DNA of 64,000 nt, from the NCBI GenBank assembly GCA_963662175.1, contig OY759224.1:31009489-31073488 (forward strand), given 5' to 3'. The position numbers and the translations under genes are program-made. Each line of letters opens with the position of its first letter. Position 1 is the stretch's first letter. The DNA comes from Aradus depressus. Taxonomy: Eukaryota > Arthropoda > Insecta > Hemiptera > Aradidae. Under the pieces are notes generated by a model. The model saw only the letters and a program-made list of their open reading frames with translations. It did not search any database and had not been told where the DNA came from. Below are positions 25,244 through 36,832 of the stretch, piece after piece.

Positions 25244-25519
25244 ACTGCATTATTATTAGAACAAATTATACTATAACGGTTTTATGTAACTGGTTTTTAT
25301 TATTTTATTGGCATTCCTTATAACCGGTTGGTATTTAATGGTATATTTTATTTATTTTTATGTCTTTAATATAAGACAATCCTAGCGACCCTGAAAGTAA
25401 CGAGAACTTTCCTTTCGCTCTCAAGGTCAATCCCCAAACAGAAGTAAAATATAATATTTTTTTTATGGAGTTATAGCTACACGTTTCAAGAGTCCTGGTT
25501 TTCATTGAAAAAAGGACAT

Positions 25520-25640
25520 CGGTAAATCATCGATAGTGAACTTCCCCAGAACGAATTAATCAATTAACTTTTCGCCCTCCCCTCCAAAACCAGTCGACCG
25601 TTTGTGCTAATATTCAGTTGAATTACATAGGAGTCATGGG
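25520..25640 (+). repeat. R2 head fragment
   Basis: Begins gaacttccccagaacgaatt and runs to gaattacataggag, then stops. Confidence 0.6.
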
Positions 25641-25791
25641 CGTACCTGCGGGGGGATATGGGGGATCAATTCCCCCGAAATTTAAAAAAAATTGTCATTT
25701 TTGTAAATAATAAAACTAATTTTACTTGCATGTAATAATTTATTGTCATAAAAAACTCGTATAAAATTACACACATTGTAATTATTAATAA

Positions 25792-26141
25792 TAGGTTAGG
25801 TTAGGTTTTATGACTCATACCCGGGCTTTAACTACGAGGTCATATCGCCTACTACCAGAGCGCTCTTTCGTCACTCTGGTGGACATGAGCCCGACTCTAC
25901 TGTGGGAGTCCTAAATTTTGCCTACCCTAAATTTTTATTCACCTAGGGCAGGGGTCTTTAACGAGTACCTGACATCGTACAGGCTCGGGACCAACGCTTA
26001 ACGTCCCATCCGAAGGACGGCGTGCTTGAGTTTAATTTACCTCCCAGATAAAATAAACTAAGGGCCTCGGTTGGGTTTCGAATCCATGACCTTGAGCTCA
26101 GAAGATAAGCATGCATACCACTGAGCTACCGGCGCCCTCTA
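25792..26141 (-). mobile_element. SINE-A, full-length reverse copy
   Basis: It runs from the 3' end (aggttaggttaggttttatg) through all conserved blocks to the tRNA-like head (gagctaccggcgcc). It is one of the best preserved copies in the window. Confidence 0.85.
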
Positions 26142-26312
26142 TAAAAAAAAAAAAAAAGTACAAAAACAAGTTTTGAAAGTTTAAACTACCACAGAAGCAA
26201 CTCACACCAGAGCGACATGCGACGCAACACGTGTTGAACACATTTGTAGGACACAGGGCTTTCATATCAAAGAGACAAATGTTGCATACATTATAAACAT
26301 TTAACATATTTC

Positions 26313-26720
26313 GTGGAAAATTGATAGGTGTCGTCCGTTTGGGGTTTTGAATGGCAGTTTCAGAGTTTTTGTTTTAAGCCCCCCCCCCCCCCCCCCCCCT
26401 CTCCTCTCCCTTGCTCGATTTGACTGATAACTGATAATCAATAGGTGCTGTCCGTATGGAGTTTTGCCTAGTTAAACTCCTTCTAGAAACTTCTTTCGTC
26501 GCTCTGGTGGACATGAGCCCAATTTTACTGTGGGAATCCTACTCATGATTTGTACCCTAGGATAAAGGTCTATACCGAGCACCTGACGATGTACAGGCTC
26601 GGCAACATCAATAACGTCCTATCCGAAGGACGACATGCTCAAGATTTTTTACTTTCCCAGATAAAAAAAAATGTAATGTCCTCGCCAAGCACGCTACTTC
26701 TGAGCTACCGGCCACCTCTA
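26313..26720. repeat. R2 fragment with poly-C run, then SINE-A fragment
   Basis: Positions 26313-26465 are an R2 subunit containing an uninterrupted run of about 24 C at 26378-26400. Positions 26491-26718 are a degraded reverse SINE-A. Confidence 0.6.
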
Positions 26721-26817
26721 AAAAAAAAGTAAATAACCCACTTTCACTTTTGGGTTGTGTAAGGATATTATCAATTTAAATTAATATACATTTTTTCAAC
26801 TTTATTATTCTTCCAGT

Positions 26818-27505
26818 TTATTTTTTGGTCTTTACAACCTAGCAAATATATATTTTTTGGTCTTTACAACCTAGCAAATATATATTTTTGGTCTTTACAA
26901 CGTAGCAAATATATATTTTTTGGTCTTTACAACCTAGCAAATATATATTTTTTGGTCTTTACAACCTAGCAAATATATATTTTTGGTCTTTACAACGTAG
27001 CAAATATATATTTTTTGGTCTTTACAACCTAGGAAATATATATTTTTGGTCTTTACAACCTAGCAAATATATATTTTTTGGTTTTTATATCCTAGCAAAT
27101 ATATATTTTTTGGTCTTTACAACATAGCCAATAAATATTTTTTGGTCTTTACAACCTAGCAAATATATATTTTTTGGTCTTTACAACCTAGCAAATATAT
27201 ATTTTTGGTCTTTACAACGTAGCAAATATATATTTTTTGGTCTTTACAACCTAGCAAATATATATTTTTGGTCTTTACAACGTAGCAAATATATATTTTT
27301 TGGTCTTTACAACCTAGGAAATATATATTTTTGGTCTTTACAACCTAGCAAATATATATTTTTTGGTTTTTATATCCTAGCAAATATATATTTTTTGGTC
27401 TTTACAACATAGCCAATAAATATTTTTTGGTCTTTACAATCTAGCAAATATATATTTTTTGGTCTTTACAATCTAGCAAATATATATTTTTTGGTTTTTA
27501 CAAAT
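26818..27505. repeat. minisatellite, ~31-bp unit with higher-order period
   Basis: The unit is ttttttggtctttacaacct followed by agcaaatatata, about 22 copies. A marked variant (ggtttttatatcctag, followed by the cataaca/catagccaataaa variant) recurs at 27080 and 27365, giving a higher-order period of about 285 bp. A single unit copy lies far away at 31190-31217. Confidence 0.85.
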
Positions 27506-27515
27506 ATACGTTTCT

Positions 27516-28300
27516 GGAAGAACTTCCGTCATCAGTATCTGGGCCAATATGCACGGTACAACAGGCCAAGGAGAGTAAACAAAAAAAATTATCAATACTT
27601 TTAACTTATTATCGATCTTTATTCTATGCAATTTTCTCATTGATTAAAAAAAAAATTATCTACTCTATTTATTATATACCTACTTTATCTATTGTATATT
27701 ATTATTTTTGTACACATATTTTCAAGTATTTATTTATTAATTTCTGTATATTTTTTAGTAGTTTTGTTAACTCTAATCCATGTGTGTCAGACTCTAAGAG
27801 TTAATATCTGTTTATGTATCTAATCTATAAACTATCCTAATATATACATTCTTATGACGTATCCTATTATCACGTTATGGTTTAACAGAAATAAATATTA
27901 TTATTATTACTATAATACTAAATATTTTCTACAGAGATATTGTGAAAAAATAAAAAATAAAGAAAAACGTATGTCTATTTCATAAAATATATAGGTATAA
28001 TACATATATGGGAGTACTTTCGGTATTGCTACCAGCTTGAGCCATGACTTCACAAATACTAAATGGAAGTTCAACGTGTTTACATTACGAACTGTCCCTT
28101 TTTCAGCCCCCACGGTTTTTTTTTTCATGTTCCTTTCTCCTGTACAGTCTTAAAAACATGGAAAACATTGAAAATGAAATTTCCTCTCAAATTGTAATCT
28201 TAATAATAAAAGAAAAATTTGAAATAGTATCAGTGCTGCTTAGAAATACAAATACTCAAGTATCTATACAATGAATCGAAGATGACAATAATAAATATAT
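27516..28300. other. LINE-like 3' tail and AT-rich DNA
   Basis: Positions 27720-27905 match 40045-40220, and in reverse 47580-47790 (gacgtatcct, ataaatattattatt tail), so they are copies of one LINE-like 3' end. Hairpin modules lie at 27511-27535 and 28018-28043 (both -). No exon is seen. Confidence 0.45.
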
Positions 28301-28682
28301 ATATAAAAACACACAGTTTTCAGAAAATAAGTACGTGTACACAGAGACGGAGGATTATATTATTGGCGATAAAAGGGGTGAATATTTCCTTTTTGGAGTG
28401 CTCTATTTATTTACAGTTGTTCCAGTGAGTTGAGTAATGTACCTTTGTCACTAAAATTTAGGTATTACATGCCTGTATTTATATCGAATTGGTGTTTGTT
28501 TTCGTTGATGTGTTGAGCGAAAGTTGATTTTTCGCATTTTTGACATTTTACTGAGTTGCATGTATGTTGTTTAACCCTATTTCTGATATGTGTTCTTTTA
28601 TATCCTGTTTTTAAATGGTCTTCCAATTTTGACCTACATAATCTAAATTGAAAGAATTACATTCTATAATACTCTAATAACT

Positions 28683-29133
28683 GAGGGCGCCGGTAGCTCA
28701 GTGGTATGCGTGCTTGACTTCTGAGCTCAAGAACGTGGGTTCGTAACCCGACCGAGGCCCTTAGTTTATTTTATCTGGGAGGTAAAATAAACTTAAGCAC
28801 GTCGTCCTTCGGATGGAAAGTTAAGCGATGGACCCGAGCCTGTACGATGTCAGGTACTCGTTAAAGACCCCTGCCCTAGGTGAATAAAAATTTAGGGTAA
28901 GTCGGGCTCATGTCCACCAGAGTGACGAAAGACCGCTTTGGTAGTAGGCGATAGACCTCGTAGTTAAAGCCCGGGCTTGAGTCATAACACCTAACTCACA
29001 CAATCAACACAGTTTTCTGGTTACAGATCTCGAGTAGTCCTTTAGAAGTCCTAAAATAGTTTCGGGCTCATGAAGCAGACAAAATGACCTCGTTGTTAAA
29101 GCCCGGGCCTAAACCATAATAACTAACACTAGA
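28683..29133 (+). mobile_element. SINE-A copy plus 3' fragment
   Basis: Positions 28683-28996 run from the head gagggcgccggtagctcag to cataacacctaac with one internal deletion. A second 3' fragment (29048-29133) follows. Confidence 0.8.
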
Positions 29134-29159
29134 TAATGTTTATTATAATATAGATAGTT

Positions 29160-29935
29160 TATTATATTAGTAATGCCCACTGTATTTATTGTGTATGAAG
29201 AAAGCCCAGCAAAACGGGCCTTGCTCCAACGTTAGCTAAGCTTTAGTAATTAGCTATTCAGGCCACCGTATGAGCGGTAATGAGTTAACAAGCCCATATA
29301 GGATCTGTCAGGCTACAAAGAGGCGTCTAGGAGAAAGTGACAAGCAGGCTTGCCAACAGTTGTTCTGCTAATCACGTGACCATATAGAGACAGAACAATG
29401 TGATCTAGCCTAGTTGGGGCCAGAGGCGGATTTAGAGAATCTGTCTCCATTCTGTTGCCCTAGATTCCTAGATTAACAGTGATTAAATAGAATTTAATTG
29501 TGTTTAAGAGACGGGTCGAGGCCTGATGGAGACGGTCTGAGTGAACATGGAGTGTGGTGTTTAGGCTTAAGATATAATGAACTAAATAAAAGTGAATTGA
29601 CGGTGAAATTGATCCGAAAAGAAGGTACCGTTGTTTGTTTATATGTACAGAATATATGCACAGAAATATATAACTTAAAGTTTAAAATATGGCCAAAATA
29701 TGAAACAAAAATAAAAAAAATTAATTAGTTTTAAAAATTTAGTTTTAAAGATTTTTCTTTTGATTTTCGTTTGTTTCAAAGTTTTATTTAAATTTTATAA
29801 TGTGTTTACGTGCACTTTCTTCAAAATTGCACGTCTTGAACTTTTGATATTCTTTAGGGCTCTTTTCGGAAATTAGTGTAGAAATCAAAATTAAATGGAA
29901 GACCAGAGATAAAATTTCAATAGGGAATGTGGTAA
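29160..29935 (+). repeat. unassigned sequence and R3 hairpin module
   Basis: Positions 29160-29480 are not recognised. From 29480 the sequence is weakly like R3, and at 29807-29833 it carries the hairpin ACGTGCA ... TGCACGT followed by cttgaacttttgatat. Confidence 0.45.
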
Positions 29936-30044
29936 TTTATTGTTTTAATTGTTTATTATAATAATATATATATACTATTTTAATTTTACATTATTTTATT
30001 TTTTTTACCACAGTCCTGTCCAATTTTAACTCCAAATATACAGT

Positions 30045-30208
30045 TTTTTTTTTTGCCTTATGTACGATGCATATTACCATGTCACTGTGTTATCTAGTTA
30101 TTTACGACATCCATGGCCCCGGGGGAGAGGGGGGGGGGGGGGGAGTTCTATCTACGAAATAAAAACTCACTCCCGGACGGGATTCGAACCCGCAAACCAT
30201 GGTGAGAA
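30045..30208 (-). mobile_element. SINE-B, reverse copy
   Basis: It runs from a T run and gccttatgtacgatgcat to the box B complement (cgggattcgaacccgc). It contains an expanded run of 16 G at about 30128-30143. Confidence 0.75.
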
Positions 30209-30216
30209 CATGCAAA

Positions 30217-30346
30217 CAAAACCCAAAATTTAAGACTCTCATAGTAGAGTCGCGCTCATGTCCACCAGAGTGACGAAAGAGCGCTCTGGTAGTAGGCGAT
30301 ATGACCTCGTAGTTAAAGCCCGGACATGAGTCATAAAACCTAACCG
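30217..30346 (+). mobile_element. SINE-A 3' fragment
   Basis: Matches the last ~130 bp of SINE-A, ending cataaaacctaacc. Confidence 0.8.
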
Positions 30347-31545
30347 AACCTTCGACTGAGGTGCCGTTGTTAGAGAGTTCTGGATTCTTTAATAAAATAT
30401 TCTTCATGGACACACACAGACAAAGAGAATGTTTTTCATATTTGAAATCTAGTTGTCGGAAAACATGAAATTCTGTTGAAAACTCGGCATCGAATTTTTT
30501 ACTGGTTACATAACTTCCTCTATACGAAGTAAAAGATGCAATGGAATAATCAAAAACTACATTTGGAAGGGTAAAGTGTGGGCTATTGATTTTATTTCCG
30601 TAACTGACAAAGAAATACGAAGAAGGTAGGACGGAAGGATGTTAGACCCATAGAAGGAAGTAGCCGGTCCTGACGTCAGACTGACGTAGCAACTGGAATA
30701 TATTGTGTAGTGGCGTGGGAGTCCGGTTGTCATGTGACCGCTATATATCCAATAATTGATGACGCATGCCCCACATCTGAATATGTGGGTTGAGCGTATC
30801 TCTAACCTGTAAAATGGTATCCTTCAATTTCACTAAATTTAGGTTCCTTAAAACGTTTCGAATCGACAAAAACTATTAATTCCTCTTTGAGATTCATCTT
30901 CGGGCTCCCCAGACACTCCTCTATTGCTAGTTCCTCTACCGATTTGAAATGGCTCTACCTCTTCTCGTCCGAAATACTTCCGAGGCTTCTCTTTATCAAA
31001 CCATATCTTCCCAGAAGCCTCCTTTAACTACCAAATGCTTCAAATTAAGTTCCGTTTTCATCAGAAAGTCACCAGATCCCGTCCCTCTGATCTTTACCTC
31101 TCTTCAACAGCCTAGCACAACTCTTTCCTTATCCAGGCTAACTCCCTCTGGACTTATCTCCTTCTCCCTAACCTTCTTTCATATTAATATATATTTTTAT
31201 TGGTCTTTACAACTTAGCAAATAGACGTTTCTTAATCATTAGGATTTTGGAATCGAGACCTCATTTTTCCCCCTCCCCTTCACCTGATTCCGCTGAAAAT
31301 TATTAAGTGTTGTCCTTAAAGGGCTTTGAATTTACGTATGAAGTTTCGTGTCAATACATTCATTACAACGACAGTTATTACATTTTTTGGTTTAATCCTC
31401 CCTTCTAATCCTTTCTTTCCCTTCGGCCGATTTGACTGAAAAACAATACATGTCCTCCTTAACGGTTTCCGGATACACATATAAAATTTCGTGTCGATAC
31501 ATTCATTCTATTAGGAGTTATCGTGTTCAAAACACATAAACACAC
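30347..31545 (+). repeat. R2 fragments around an unassigned block
   Basis: Positions 30347-30530 and 31235-31545 are R2 pieces. Between them, 30860-31175 has open frames on both strands: 91 codons on plus (30949-31224), and about 58 codons on minus with a charged translation including DKEKPRKYFGREEVEPFQIG. Neither has convincing splice borders, and I do not call a gene. Confidence 0.35.
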
Positions 31546-32400
31546 ACTTTTTGGAATGTCAGATGACTGTCATCGAATTGTTGACGAACAATTAGTTCTG
31601 AGTGGGCTTAGGCGACTAATTGTTAGTTTAAGAGATCTACTATCGTTAGTCATATTGAATATTACAAATAAAAAAAATTGTTTCGATAAGTCCTTGCGCC
31701 CACTCAGGTTTAACCTCGAGACGTCCAATTCGCCATGTAAATGTACCTTCTTAACTACAAAGACGGAGAGAAAATGAACAAGTATGAGAAAACATTATTA
31801 TACATTTTTTCTATTTTTCGAGATCGACTTTTCGACGGAATTTCTCGTTTCAAGGTCCCCTGAACAGGTTCTGACCATTTTCGCGATGATGACTGCGTGT
31901 GATTGGAACTTTATGAGCGCTCAAACAATTGTAGTTATGAACATGAACTTTGATAAGAAGATATCGGATGTGCCAACTTAGATATGATTAGTTTTTGTCC
32001 GAAATCAGATAAAAATTAACTTAATTTCAGTACAGAATAAATTCTAAGAATATTTTAAATGCTTATATTTACAACCTTATCAAATATAACTAAAAGGCAT
32101 ATTTTATAAGATATACCTTTTTTCGATGGTTGCTCAGTTTGCGAGACACATGCAAAAAAGCGACCTAAAATATTGTTTTGAAACACAGATTTTTTAGGCG
32201 TTTGCTTGATTTATGCGCAAAATGTTAATCCTATCGAAAAATTGGTTCTAACTAAAAATGTACCTTATTACATACCTATCCTATAATCCGTATACCATCA
32301 GATTTGCGATAGGATTAATAATGTACAATAAATTTCCGTTGGAAATAGTTTATCGCAATCTTTAAATTGTAACGCATGGCAACGAATTTTAAAATATATT
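31546..32400. other. non-coding intron DNA
   Basis: Unassigned. The block near 31820-31910 (cgaatttctcgttt-like, then ttcgcgatgatgactgcgtg) looks like a dispersed repeat but no second copy occurs in the window. Confidence 0.3.
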
Positions 32401-32408
32401 TTTACTAT

Positions 32409-32640
32409 TGAGGGCGCCGCTAGCTCAGATGTATGCGTGCTTCATGCTCAAGTTCGTGGGTTCGAAACCCGACTGAGGCCCTTAGTTTTAGTTTTTATCC
32501 AGGAGTTAATATAAACTTAAGCATGCCGCATGGGACGTTAAGCGATGGTCCCGAGCCTGTACGATGTCAAGTACTCGTTATAGACCCTTGCCCTACGATA
32601 TGACATCGTAGTTAAAGCCCGGGCATGAGAATAATAACTA
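32409..32640 (+). mobile_element. SINE-A, internally deleted
   Basis: The head (agggcgccgctagctcag) and box B are intact. The middle of the body is missing, and the 3' end is present. Confidence 0.75.
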
Positions 32641-33147
32641 TTTTTACTATTACAACTTTTTTTTTTTATTAAAAAGAATAAAATATAAAGAAAAAATAAA
32701 TTAAAAATTAAGATGGGGCCATAACAGTACTTTCTTATACCAACCACATTTTTACAGATCACTCTCCCCTCCCCTTCCACCCTCTAAAATTAAATTCATA
32801 CTGGTGTCATTGGTAATGAAAAAGTCACTCTCAAAATTAAGCTGTTATGTGAACCAAAGAAAACTTCTCATGCCAAAATATTACTTTCATATACCCAGTA
32901 ATGGCAATATGAAATGAATTTGAGAGGGGGATGGAGAGTGATTTGTACAGAAGTGGTTGGTATATGAAAGTCCTCTTGTTTTTATTTCCCCAGATATAAG
33001 AAATATATGGAAAACTATGTAATTGGAAATTTGATATTCCGACCCCCAGCGGATTTAAAAAAAAATGAATTTCCTGTCTAGTTGTGTTTGTATATCAAAT
33101 AAGTCCGGATAGAATGAATGTATCGACACGAAATTTTATATCTGTAT
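32641..33147. other. intron DNA, ending in an R2 piece
   Basis: An imperfect inverted repeat (tatgaaagt / actttcatata blocks near 32740 and 32960) is present. The last 45 bp (33103-33147) are R2 in reverse and form the left half of the target of the LTR element. Confidence 0.4.
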
Positions 33148-34058
33148 TGTAACGTTCTATATTGTCCATTACATGTAATATTTAAGAAATGGAAAATAAA
33201 ATAAGTAAATACAATCTGTTTAGTAGACCTAAGGAAGGTTACTGGGGGTTATCAAATCGATTTGTACCAGGGTCGATATAGTTTCAAAATATATCAAATC
33301 ATTTATTTCAATTATGTCATAAAATGAAATGTTAGGCTAATAATTAGTTAACTATAAATGTAAGCAACTAGGATTGTATACGGGAATATGAAAGTGATAT
33401 AAAAAAACCCAGATGTTTAGTGCTAAAGGCTGTAAAAATTGTGGGCCAATGACGGAGCTGAATCCAAAAACGAGAGAGAAGTGGTCTGTCCCCTCGTGGA
33501 AGGAGTCGTTGTTCAGAGTGAGATGTGAGAGGGTGTCTGTGGAGGGATCTGTGGAAAAATGTGCAGTGGAGTAAGTTTGATTGTCTGAGGACATAGAAGA
33601 AAAAGTGTGTGTGTATCCCGTAATAATGAAGATCAACTGGTAAAGACATCCAGAGGCGAATAATTAGGAAATGAGGAATGGCTGTTTCATGATGGAATGA
33701 CTAACAAAAATCAGGAGAGGACGTCAGAGGTCTACCAACAATCCCATCTCATCAGTGGTACAAAACGAAATCATCGATCATCAACTCAATACAGCATGCA
33801 AGCCCCGCAGGTTTAGTTGAATGTGTGTTTAAAAAAGAAAAATCTCTATGTCTGTAAAATTTATGTGATACTAACCCATAAAAAATGTCATGATGAAATT
33901 TAAAATAAAAGAAAAATGTAACAAATTATTTTAAAGTCTTTATTTTTATTTATAAATTATACATAACCAGGTTCTCTCATAATCGTTATTGCATATAATT
34001 ATTATTAAATTATATAATTAAATTAGAATAAAAAGTAGCACTAATAACAAGCGTTACA
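33148..34058 (+). repeat. 5' LTR
   Basis: 911 bp, starting TGTAACG and ending CGTTACA (7-bp perfect terminal inversion). It differs from the 3' LTR at about three positions (near 33396, 33408 and 33679). It carries two overlapping antisense frames of 93-94 codons that are conserved in the other LTR only because the copies are nearly identical. Confidence 0.92.
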
Positions 34059-34060
34059 AA

Positions 34061-34078
34061 TGGCGCCCGAACAGGGAC
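34061..34078 (+). other. primer binding site, tRNA-Lys type
   Basis: TGGCGCCCGAACAGGGAC is complementary to the 3' end of tRNA-Lys(UUU) and lies 2 nt inside the 5' LTR. Four 16-bp repeats (ggacttgaaaaattaa and variants, 34075-34138) begin within it, and an 11-bp partial copy of the site (TGGCGCCCGAA) recurs at 34148-34158. Confidence 0.9.
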
Positions 34079-34254
34079 TTGAAAAATTAAGGACTTGAAA
34101 AATTAAGGACTTGAAACATTAGGGATTTGAAATATTAAATTTGTATATGGCGCCCGAAAAGAAAATTATAAAAGGACCTTATGTATGATTTTGTAAAAAA
34201 AAGAAATATTTGTAAAAATTAATTTTAAAACTGTATAAAAAGTTAGCGTCCAAA

Positions 34255-35118
34255 ATGGCCGACTATAATAGAAGTTCTCAGAGAACGAATCTGAACAATA
34301 ATGGCGGACAAAATAGAATAACTTATGATAATTGCCTTCAGCCGGAGAGTGAGACAAATGTAAATTTAAACACCATGATGGAAATGTTAATAAAAAATAT
34401 GAACGTAAATCATTCGGAAATGAATTCAAAATTTGAACAACAATCAAAACATTTTAATGAAATGAAGTCAGAAATAAAGTTAGAATTTAATTCAAAAATT
34501 GAGGAAGTAAAGAAAGACGTAAGCATAAAATTTGAAAATATTAAAAAAGATTTAAACAACCGTTGCGATGAAGTAAATAACGAGATTGATAAATTTAGTG
34601 ATCAAAGTTTAGAAATAAATCATAAATGTGAACAATTAAATAATAAGATAGAAAGTGCGGTAGAAGCTGTCGAGAGTAAATTAAATCGAAATATGAGTGT
34701 AGAGGGACAGGAAAATGGAGAAATAAAGGAAAATATAAACATCAATAAGGTGCTAGAGAAATTTAAATATATTACAATTCAAATAACAAATGGTATTGTT
34801 ATAAAGAAACATAATAATAAGATAGAGAAACTAAAAAAACATGAGATAAATAAAATTAAAAGTCCTAGAAAAATCGGATATCGAAAAACAAATTTTCATA
34901 GATGTGTAAATGAACGTAACTATAACAAGTGTAAAAAACTTGAGTTCAAAAATAATCATAATAAAAATAATTTGAAAAATTCGAAAACAAAATATCTACG
35001 TCAAAGAAATAAACGAATAAAGAAAAAGATAAGTTTAAACATTAGTAACAAATTTAGAAAAATAGATAATCGTAAACTAAATTATAAATATAAAAGAAAG
35101 AAAATAATAAGTGTTTAA
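34255..35118 (+). CDS. gag-like coiled-coil protein of the LTR element
   Basis: This is the only substantial frame inside the element, 287 codons, about 180 nt after the primer site. Residues 1-35 are polar and Asn-rich. Residues about 40-155 look like a long coiled coil of Lys/Glu-rich heptads (for example KFEQQSKHFNEMKSEI). The last 110 residues are extremely Lys/Asn-rich and basic, which would suit nucleic-acid binding, though part may be read from an out-of-frame remnant. No Cys-His zinc knuckle is seen. A coiled-coil N-terminus is common in insect Gypsy-type Gag proteins. Start chosen at the first ATG. Functional status is unknown. Confidence 0.6.
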   Translation: MADYNRSSQRTNLNNNGGQNRITYDNCLQPESETNVNLNTMMEMLIKNMNVNHSEMNSKFEQQSKHFNEMKSEIKLEFNSKIEEVKKDVSIKFENIKKDLNNRCDEVNNEIDKFSDQSLEINHKCEQLNNKIESAVEAVESKLNRNMSVEGQENGEIKENININKVLEKFKYITIQITNGIVIKKHNNKIEKLKKHEINKIKSPRKIGYRKTNFHRCVNERNYNKCKKLEFKNNHNKNNLKNSKTKYLRQRNKRIKKKISLNISNKFRKIDNRKLNYKYKRKKIISV

Positions 35119-36832
35119 CCGATGAAATTTTGGATATTAAAAATTGCTTGTCTAGGATTATGATCTGGAACTATAAAATGTAACATTGAGATTAATAAAA
35201 TTAATAAAAAAAATTAAACATAGAAAGTATCAGTTAATATGTTGAATTTTGTCGAAATGAATAATTGCAAAATAAAATGATATAATTAATTAATGAAAAA
35301 TGTACCTGAGATTTGATATCACAATTTTATCTGTCAAGAATTGTTTGCATGTAAAATTTGAGTTAATAAAAATCAATAAAATGAATGAAATTAATGTAAA
35401 CAAAGAAGTTGTCACTCGAGATGTAAATAGGGTCTAATTAATAAATAATTGTAAATAAAGAATAAATTAAACTAAAGTTAGAAATAAATATGGGACGTAG
35501 TTAACATGATATGTCAACCAAGTCTAGATTGAGGAGACGTACTGATGAATAGATAAAGGATAAGACAGCTGTTAGAGTCTTTTATGATAAACAACTGAAG
35601 TTTGTAAACACGTCAAATAATGTTAATATTGATTGTGTATTTGTTTATGGTATGTCTTGTTATTTTTAATATGATGTATGCTATTTTTTTATTAGAGTGG
35701 TGGTATTATAAAAGAGGTAATAGTGACCAATGTTGGGTCTGAGACTGATTGAGAATATGAGAGTGGTTGATGTTCTGACATAGAATAAAAAAAAATTATA
35801 TAATTAAAATTAGATGTAAATAATGTTTAGTGAACTCTGCATTCTGTACAGAATATTTTTGATTTTAAATGTTTTTAAATAAAAACATATTTATTTATTG
35901 TAATATTATATTTATGGTGGTTATTTTTATGGGAAATTTTATAATAAGGGTTAGTCTCGAATTGAACTATTTATTGGTATTTATGCATGCATTTTTTTAT
36001 GGTATTGGTGATAAAATAAAAATATTTATAAAAAAAAAAAAATATATATTAGTTTAAAGGGTTTGTTAGTGTTATTTAACCGTAATTGTCAACAACGTGG
36101 GCCATGTTGATTTAAGGAGTTTAGCGTCCTTACGGAAACGAGTTATATTAACCCACAAATGGTTTTTGAGAGCGATAATCGCTCGTAGGTTCAGAATAAT
36201 AGATTGATAAAAGGAATTATCCTAAAATGGATAATAAAAAAATAAAAACATATAATATTGAAATATAACCTTGAAAGTAATTCCGTATAATAATAATAAT
36301 AATAATAATAAATAAAAAAAAAATTTTGTAAGTGAAACGGGGAAAATGTTATAAGAATATTCTTTTTTAAGAATATCATCTTAAGAGCATTATATAAAAA
36401 TTAGTGCAATAAATCTATAGGGAAAGTAAGTCGAGATAGCGTAAATAAAAGTAGTAAAATATAAATAATTATCTGAGTTATGTCTAATTGTGACAGTGAT
36501 GTTATTGATAAATGGAATCTTAAATAATAAATAAATAAAGTAAAATAAGAAAATAAATCTAATATAACATTATGATAAGACGTAAATAAATTAATTGAAT
36601 TGGATTTGTAACCTAATTGTTGTTTAATATTATTAAAGAGAGTTACCTTGAAGAATGTATTCCATAATAGACAAAAAATTTGTGTGTAATTAATTAATTA
36701 TAGAAACTGGGTCACCATGTTATTTTTGGGTCGCCAAGTGGTACATATAACCATAAGATTATGAAATAGTTTGGTACTAAACACGTATGTAGGCAAATGA
36801 ATGATATATTTTGATATTTTAGCAGAGGGCAA
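35119..36832 (+). other. non-coding interior of the LTR element
   Basis: This 1.7-kb AT-rich interval has no long frame where pol would be expected. A short piece near 35560-35610 translates to a YDKQ-like motif that could be a trace of the integrase C-terminal region, but this is weak. It ends at the purine-rich AGCAGAGGGCAA (36821-36832). Confidence 0.5.

Noticed and set aside
26098..26307. Cys-rich 69-codon protein (-)
   Set aside because: It has no ordered zinc-finger spacing, and about a third of it is SINE-A head and an A-run.
26818..27505. CRISPR-like array
   Set aside because: Continuous 31-bp units without spacers.
30949..31224. 91-codon plus-strand gene
   Set aside because: No recognisable domain or splice border, and it runs into R2 and minisatellite-like repeat sequence.
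33352..33649. Antisense 93-94 codon genes in the LTRs
   Set aside because: They occur in both LTRs only because the LTRs are nearly identical. No domain, start context or splice border supports them.
34061..34078. Lentivirus integration suggested by the primer site
   Set aside because: The 18-mer reflects tRNA-Lys, which is conserved across animals. The rest of the element is an insect-type non-autonomous LTR retrotransposon without any retroviral gene set.
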